A stretch of 10,172 nt of DNA from AP-15 sp035509615. GTDB taxonomy: Bacteria > Pseudomonadota > Alphaproteobacteria > ATCC43930 > CGMCC-115725. Under the pieces are notes generated by a model that saw nothing but the letters and a program-made list of their open reading frames with translations, did not search any database and had not been told where the DNA came from. Both the position numbers and the translations under genes were made by a program. The number at the start of each line of letters is the position of its first letter. The stretch's first letter is position 1. The stretch is from the NCBI GenBank assembly GCA_035509615.1, contig DATJLK010000204.1:1-10172 (forward strand), written 5' to 3'. This document shows, piece after piece, positions 6,762 through 10,172 of this stretch.

Positions 6762-7030
6762 TCAGCGGCGGCGGCTGGTGATATGGCGCCAGATATTGGC
6801 TGAAGTGGCGGGGGCGGCGAGATCGGTGACGCCGAACGGGCGAGCACTTCGAGGATCGCGTTGGCGATCGGCGGAAAAACCGGCGACCGCACCGGCTTCG
6901 CCGCAGCCGTTGACGCCAAGCCAGCTGGTCATGCACCAGGCGTGGTCGAAGCCGGCATGTAGAATGGCGAATCGTCTGGTGCAAACCGCACCAAATGCCG
7001 CTTGCAACCACCGCCGGACCGTCGTCAATA
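6762..7030 (-). pseudogene. Frameshifted C-terminal remnant of a xanthine/CO dehydrogenase-family molybdopterin-binding subunit
   Basis: Three minus-strand frames together spell the end of a large molybdenum hydroxylase subunit. The reading DDSPFYMPA (about 6985-6955) is followed in another frame by CMTSWLGVNGCGEAGAVAG (about 6936-6880), resembling the family's CTTNPLGVKGCGEAG stretch next to the cofactor. A one-base shift at the T run (6875-6879) opens PPIANAILEVLA. A second shift near 6838-6842 restores the first frame with PFGVTDLAAPATSANIW and a TGA at 6762-6764. This matches the usual NAVxDAL, then GVxxxxMPATPxxVW, ending. Intact subunits are about 700-780 residues; only about 90 remain, and the frame is lost near 7030, so the gene is both truncated and frameshifted. 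The family is clear from these motifs, but the substrate is not. Sequencing error could explain the indels, but not the missing 5' part. Confidence 0.7.
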
Positions 7031-7064
7031 TAACCCGATCGGGCTAATGCCGGCTAATCGCGCC

Positions 7065-7070
7065 GGGGGG
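7065..7070 (+). promoter_or_regulatory. Ribosome binding site for the GTG-started membrane protein
   Basis: A run of six G lies 7 nt before GTG at 7078. It supports this start, since the nearby ATG at 7088 is out of frame. Confidence 0.45.
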
Positions 7071-7077
7071 CTAAAGC

Positions 7078-7758
7078 GTGCCATCCGATGAAGCCATCGT
7101 GGCTAACGTCTCAGAAGCGGCAGCTCCGCAAAGCCCATTGTCTGCACCCGCGGCAAGCTATCCGCCGGCGACCCATCCGGAAAAATGGGCTCCGATACTG
7201 CCCGAAATTGCGGCGGGAGGCGGGCTTGGCATGCTGGTAGGTTTCCTGCTCGGCCTGTCTGTCGCTCAGGTTGTCGGCGGTGTCGTTGCATCGCTGGCGG
7301 CGCTCCTCGGCGCCTTCCTCGGGCTCTCCGGTGCGCAGACTTCGGATCGGGCGTGGCGGATTGGCGCTTTCGGTTTTTTGTGCGTGGCGGGCGTGGCCCT
7401 GGGGCTTGCGGTACGCGCCGGCAGTCTGTTGTCGCCGAGTGTCGCCGGCAATGTCGCAGCATGGACCGCCGCCGGCTATCCTGCTGATCAGGCACGTTCC
7501 TACGTGGCTTTTCAGCGCCTTGGGGTGAAACCGGAGACGATGACGGTCTCGGCGCCTCCGGCGGCTACCGCGGGATCGAGCGCGCTGTTCGCCAGCCAGA
7601 CCTCGGTATGCAACCAACTCGAGACGATGCCCGATCAAACCCAGCTGCGGATCATGCGCCATGAGGGCGGTGTCTGGGCCGGGGTCGCCGCCGCGGCCGA
7701 GGCTGCCGCCAATCCAGGGCAGGCGCTCGCCGCCGGGATCAAGACGATATGCGGCTGA
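7078..7758 (+). CDS. Unrecognised small membrane protein with three predicted helices, coupled to the downstream protease
   Basis: I do not recognise this protein. Its 226 residues comprise a polar Ala/Pro/Ser-rich N-terminus (1-36), two closely spaced Gly/Ala/Leu-rich helices with glycine-zipper spacing (about 46-63 and 64-85), and a third helix (about 94-114). A soluble C-terminal part (115-226) has Ala-rich stretches, the segment GYPADQARSYVAFQRLGV (133-150), and two cysteines at 178 and 225 that could pair. The small-residue spacing suggests packed or oligomeric helices. The start is GTG, with a GGGGGG ribosome binding site 7 nt upstream. It ends 10 nt inside the protease gene, which implies co-expression and perhaps translational coupling. 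It could be a membrane partner, anchor or substrate of the protease, but that is inferred from context only. Confidence 0.75.
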   Translation: MPSDEAIVANVSEAAAPQSPLSAPAASYPPATHPEKWAPILPEIAAGGGLGMLVGFLLGLSVAQVVGGVVASLAALLGAFLGLSGAQTSDRAWRIGAFGFLCVAGVALGLAVRAGSLLSPSVAGNVAAWTAAGYPADQARSYVAFQRLGVKPETMTVSAPPAATAGSSALFASQTSVCNQLETMPDQTQLRIMRHEGGVWAGVAAAAEAAANPGQALAAGIKTICG

Positions 7759-9983
7759 ACGCGGCCATCCTGCTGTCGCTGCTGCTGGCGACCGCCGCCC
7801 GGGCCGCCGGACCGGGAGATGACGCCCCGGAACAGGCGGTCCTCGATCAGGTGGCCAAATCGGTCGTCCAGGTGGTCGTGGATCATTGTACGGGCGACGA
7901 AGGCGACCGCTCCGGATCGGGTTTCGCGCTCGGCAATAGCGGTCTCTTTGTCACCGATTTGCACGTCGTGGCGGGCTGCAAAGATTATCAGATCAGGTAT
8001 GCGGGTCCGGGTGCCGACGAGTGGACCGCGACCCTTATCCACGTCCTCAAGGCGCGTGACCTCGCGCTGTTGAAGGTCGATCCGCCACCACCCGGGATTC
8101 CAGGACTTAAGATTTCGAAGGCCACGCCCAAGTTCGACGAACAGCTATACGTGTTCGGTTTTCCCGAGGGCCTTGGCACCCCTGATGCAGCCGCGCTGAA
8201 TGTCACCTGGGCAAACACGAGCTACCCGCAGCTGAGTGATGCGCTCGATCCTCAGGCGCGTGAAGAACTGAACTCAAAGGGGTATCCTGCGCTCGACACC
8301 CAGGTTGTGCGGGTCGACGGCAGTCTGCTGCCTGGCGATTCCGGGGCGCCGCTGATCGACTGGCAGGGCAATGTCGCCGGCATCGGCGATGGCGGGCTCC
8401 AACGCGGCACGGTCGGCCTCGGCTGGGCGACGCGAACCCAATATGTCGCCGATCTGATGAAGTCGACCGAGCCCGTGAATACCGCATCGCTCGGTGTCGC
8501 CTCGGTTGATTTTGCTTATGCCGTCCCAAAAACCAAGGCCGAGGAGACTGACAGCAAGGTCGCGTGCGGTACGTTGAGCCTGGTGCGCAGCCGCGACATG
8601 CCGCTGGGCGAGCTGATCAAAACCACCGACGATCCGGTAAAACTGCGGCGATTGGTCCGTGATTTGATCGGCGCGCCGGTCGACCAGTTCGACAATGACA
8701 AGTTCACGATATGGACCGAGCCAAAATCGGGCGCGGGGATAGCACTGCCAAAGGAACTGCGAATCGAGCCCGGCTCGGATTACTGCACGGTTCACTCCGG
8801 CGTGCCGAATATCGATTACAGTATCACGCTGGTATCGCTCCCGTTTGATGCCGCCTCGGCGGAATGGCAGATCGAAGCAAATCGGCAGGAATGGTTGGCA
8901 GAGCACCGGGCAGTTGCCGATGCCAATACCAACCAGCTCCTCGCGGACCGAAAATACCTGGTGCGGCGCCGGTTTGAGAATGGCGGCATCATTATGCGCC
9001 GGATGCTGATCGGGCAGAGCAAGGATGGAAAGCCGGTCAGGGTCTTCACCAATAATTTGAGCGGACGCGGTGCGTTTGTGTCGATTTCGGTAGTCAATCG
9101 GGACGCGAAGGCCGTTCCCGCTCAAATGACGGCGACAGAAACGGCGGCATGGGCGCGCGGTCTGCTGGCGGTCAACCTGACGGCGCTGCCGCCCGTCCCG
9201 GAAGCTGCGGCGGCTGCGGCATCTTCCCCTACCGGTGTCACCGAGGCATCGGACATGGTTTGGCCTGGTCCCCGCGGTTATCCGCGAATTCGCTGTGGTG
9301 ACGCGTCGGTGATCCCACTCTCGCAACCGCGCAAGCTCGCTGACTTGGTCGGGTCGGCTGATCTCGACACTGTGCTGCAAGCTGTGGGTGGCACCACGTC
9401 CGCGGCGATTTCAAACGATCTGTTCGACGTCTGGGTTCAGCCGATCAAGGGCGCGGTAGTGCTGTTGCCGCATGGTCTTGCTCCGACAGCGGATGACCAA
9501 GCCTGCCGGATCGCATCATCATCGGCATCGATGGGTTTTTCCCTGCGCGTCGTCAGGCCGCATGCCTTCGCCCCCGGGCCCGAAGTCCAGCGCAACGTCA
9601 GGATCGCAACCCAAGCCTTTATCCGCAGCTTGGTGCAAGCCGTCGGCGGCCGCTTTCATCCCGATCCTGCGGCCCGCTTTGCGACGAGGATCGACCCGAA
9701 CGGCTTTATCGCAGGGCGGTTGTTGATCGGAAACCGCCCCGATGGTCGCCGAGCATTGATCTATTTGGTGAGCTTGAGGCGCGACCAGACACTCATTTTA
9801 TTTGCGATGACCGATAACGATGCCAAGACCCCTGACGGGCTCGCACCGGCTGACCGCGCGGCACTGGCGCAGGGCCTCGCAGCGGTGCGCCTGTCGACCT
9901 TGCTGCCGCCGACCGGCTTTTTGACGTCGTCGTCAACACCCGATCAGGCAAGCGCTGCCACGGTGCCGACGCCAAGTCATTGA
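7749..9983 (+). CDS. Secreted trypsin-like serine protease with two tandem copies of an unknown C-terminal module
   Basis: The product is 744 residues. A signal peptide (1-19, cleavage near ARA) precedes a chymotrypsin-fold domain (about 28-245). The triad is His72 in DLHVVAGC, Asp104 in ARDLALLKV and Ser198 in PGDSGAPL. Cys47 and Cys77 flank the histidine and could form the usual disulfide there. There is no PDZ domain of the DegP type. Instead, residues 271-482 and 514-721 are two copies of one module, nearly collinear with an offset of about 240 residues. Shared landmarks are CG at the start, an ND-x-F-x2-W-x2-P core (N316/N556, W322/W562), LP, a second Cys (346/586), NG-x-I (411/651), R-x-LIG (418/657), DAK (452/691) and a final LPP. 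Each copy keeps one Cys pair 70-73 residues apart. An Ala-rich linker (483-513) joins them. It overlaps the membrane-protein gene by 10 nt. Substrate and module function are unknown. Confidence 0.85.
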   Translation: MRLNAAILLSLLLATAARAAGPGDDAPEQAVLDQVAKSVVQVVVDHCTGDEGDRSGSGFALGNSGLFVTDLHVVAGCKDYQIRYAGPGADEWTATLIHVLKARDLALLKVDPPPPGIPGLKISKATPKFDEQLYVFGFPEGLGTPDAAALNVTWANTSYPQLSDALDPQAREELNSKGYPALDTQVVRVDGSLLPGDSGAPLIDWQGNVAGIGDGGLQRGTVGLGWATRTQYVADLMKSTEPVNTASLGVASVDFAYAVPKTKAEETDSKVACGTLSLVRSRDMPLGELIKTTDDPVKLRRLVRDLIGAPVDQFDNDKFTIWTEPKSGAGIALPKELRIEPGSDYCTVHSGVPNIDYSITLVSLPFDAASAEWQIEANRQEWLAEHRAVADANTNQLLADRKYLVRRRFENGGIIMRRMLIGQSKDGKPVRVFTNNLSGRGAFVSISVVNRDAKAVPAQMTATETAAWARGLLAVNLTALPPVPEAAAAAASSPTGVTEASDMVWPGPRGYPRIRCGDASVIPLSQPRKLADLVGSADLDTVLQAVGGTTSAAISNDLFDVWVQPIKGAVVLLPHGLAPTADDQACRIASSSASMGFSLRVVRPHAFAPGPEVQRNVRIATQAFIRSLVQAVGGRFHPDPAARFATRIDPNGFIAGRLLIGNRPDGRRALIYLVSLRRDQTLILFAMTDNDAKTPDGLAPADRAALAQGLAAVRLSTLLPPTGFLTSSSTPDQASAATVPTPSH
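8559..9911 (+). repeat. Internal duplication in the protease gene (two modules)
   Basis: Copy 1 covers 8559-9194 and copy 2 covers 9288-9911. The resemblance is at protein level (identical landmark residues in the same order at a constant offset) and not obvious at DNA level, so the duplication is old. Confidence 0.75.
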
Positions 9984-10035
9984 TCAGCGATTATGCGGCG
10001 CGGAGGGCGGCGCGCACTGAGCGTAAACTCGATTA

Positions 10036-10172
10036 CTAGTGGATCGAATCTAACACTTGGTACCCACGACTTGCAGCCGCGATGATGCGATTGGGATCGG
10101 CCGTCCAGACGAAGGGCTTCGGGCTGCGATTGTGCTCGGCGAGGAACCGGTTGATCGCGGTCTGGAGGTCGA
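10036..10172 (-). CDS. IS630-family transposase, C-terminal end (5' part beyond window)
   Basis: On the minus strand, 44 codons run from the window edge to TAG at 10038-10036. AINRFLAEHNRSPKPF and VWTADPNRIIAA, ending GYQVLDSIH, are the standard C-terminus of IS630-family DDE transposases. The RNase H-like core with its acidic triad lies outside the window. The element's end should lie between this stop and the protease stop at 9983. No terminal inverted repeat can be assigned without the other end. IS630-group elements insert at TA dinucleotides. Confidence 0.9.
   Translation of the reverse strand, partial: DLQTAINRFLAEHNRSPKPFVWTADPNRIIAAASRGYQVLDSIH
10036..10172 (-). mobile_element. IS630-family insertion sequence, one end only
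   Basis: The element is inferred from the transposase C-terminus; its boundary on the left lies somewhere in 9984-10035. Whether it is complete cannot be seen here. Confidence 0.6.

Noticed and set aside
6892..6955. Long inverted repeat CCGGCTTCG/CGAAGCCGG with inner stems, considered as a structured RNA
   Set aside because: It lies inside the molybdopterin-subunit remnant, so the pairing is most simply a by-product of former coding sequence.
7002..7034. Promoter TTGCAA ... TATAAC upstream of the membrane-protein gene
   Set aside because: The spacer is 21 nt, too long for a standard promoter, and the TATAAC box has no better -35 partner.
6484..7047. 187-codon plus-strand ORF over the PBP start and the remnant
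   Set aside because: No domain, and it crosses the PBP 5' end; the minus strand explains 6762-7030 better.
2891..7048. Shared 12-mer GATCGGGCTAAT at 2891-2902 and 7037-7048, both intergenic
   Set aside because: A few 12-base matches are expected by chance in 10 kb, and the flanks do not match.
8274..9380. 368-codon minus-strand ORF inside the protease gene
   Set aside because: It overlaps a coding frame with signal peptide, catalytic triad and repeated modules; its own product is basic and low in recognisable motifs.

Overview
The window is GC-rich DNA, dense with genes and apparently chromosomal, from what looks like an alphaproteobacterium. A sphingomonad-like lineage is possible. The support is codon bias towards G/C at third positions, use of TTG and GTG starts with strong purine-rich ribosome binding sites, the gene complement, and an IS630-type transposase end of a kind common in alphaproteobacteria. 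No rRNA, tRNA or other marker fixes the taxon, so this is inference.

Layout from left to right: (1) positions 1-273 (+) hold the C-terminal end of an oligo/dipeptide ABC transporter ATPase with its Oligo_HPY tail. (2) Convergent to it, 358-1683 (-) encodes a membrane-anchored YVTN-type beta-propeller protein. (3) An intergenic stretch with a long imperfect hairpin (1818-1872) separates it from a creatininase-family protein with a signal peptide, 1954-2751 (-). (4) Next come a chromate transporter ChrA, 3040-4272 (-), and a bifunctional class A penicillin-binding protein, 4571-6577 (-). All four minus-strand genes read leftward, but they are 270-300 bp apart, so they look like separate units and not one tight operon.

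(5) The roughly 500 bp upstream of the PBP gene contain no intact gene. They do hold a frameshifted, truncated remnant (6762-7030, -) of the C-terminus of a xanthine dehydrogenase/CO dehydrogenase-family molybdopterin subunit. (6) On the plus strand lies a pair that overlaps by 10 nt: an unrecognised three-helix membrane protein (7078-7758) and a secreted trypsin-like serine protease of 744 residues (7749-9983). The protease's C-terminal two thirds is made of two tandem copies of a ~210-residue module that I do not recognise. (7) The window ends in the C-terminal 44 codons of an IS630-family transposase (10036-10172, -).

The left two thirds is ordinary envelope and transport housekeeping: peptide uptake, peptidoglycan synthesis and anion efflux. 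The right third (about 6600-10172) looks accessory: a decayed gene, a novel-looking coupled gene pair, and an insertion sequence. The most interesting candidate system is the membrane-protein/protease pair with its duplicated C-terminal module. The sequence does not show what it does.
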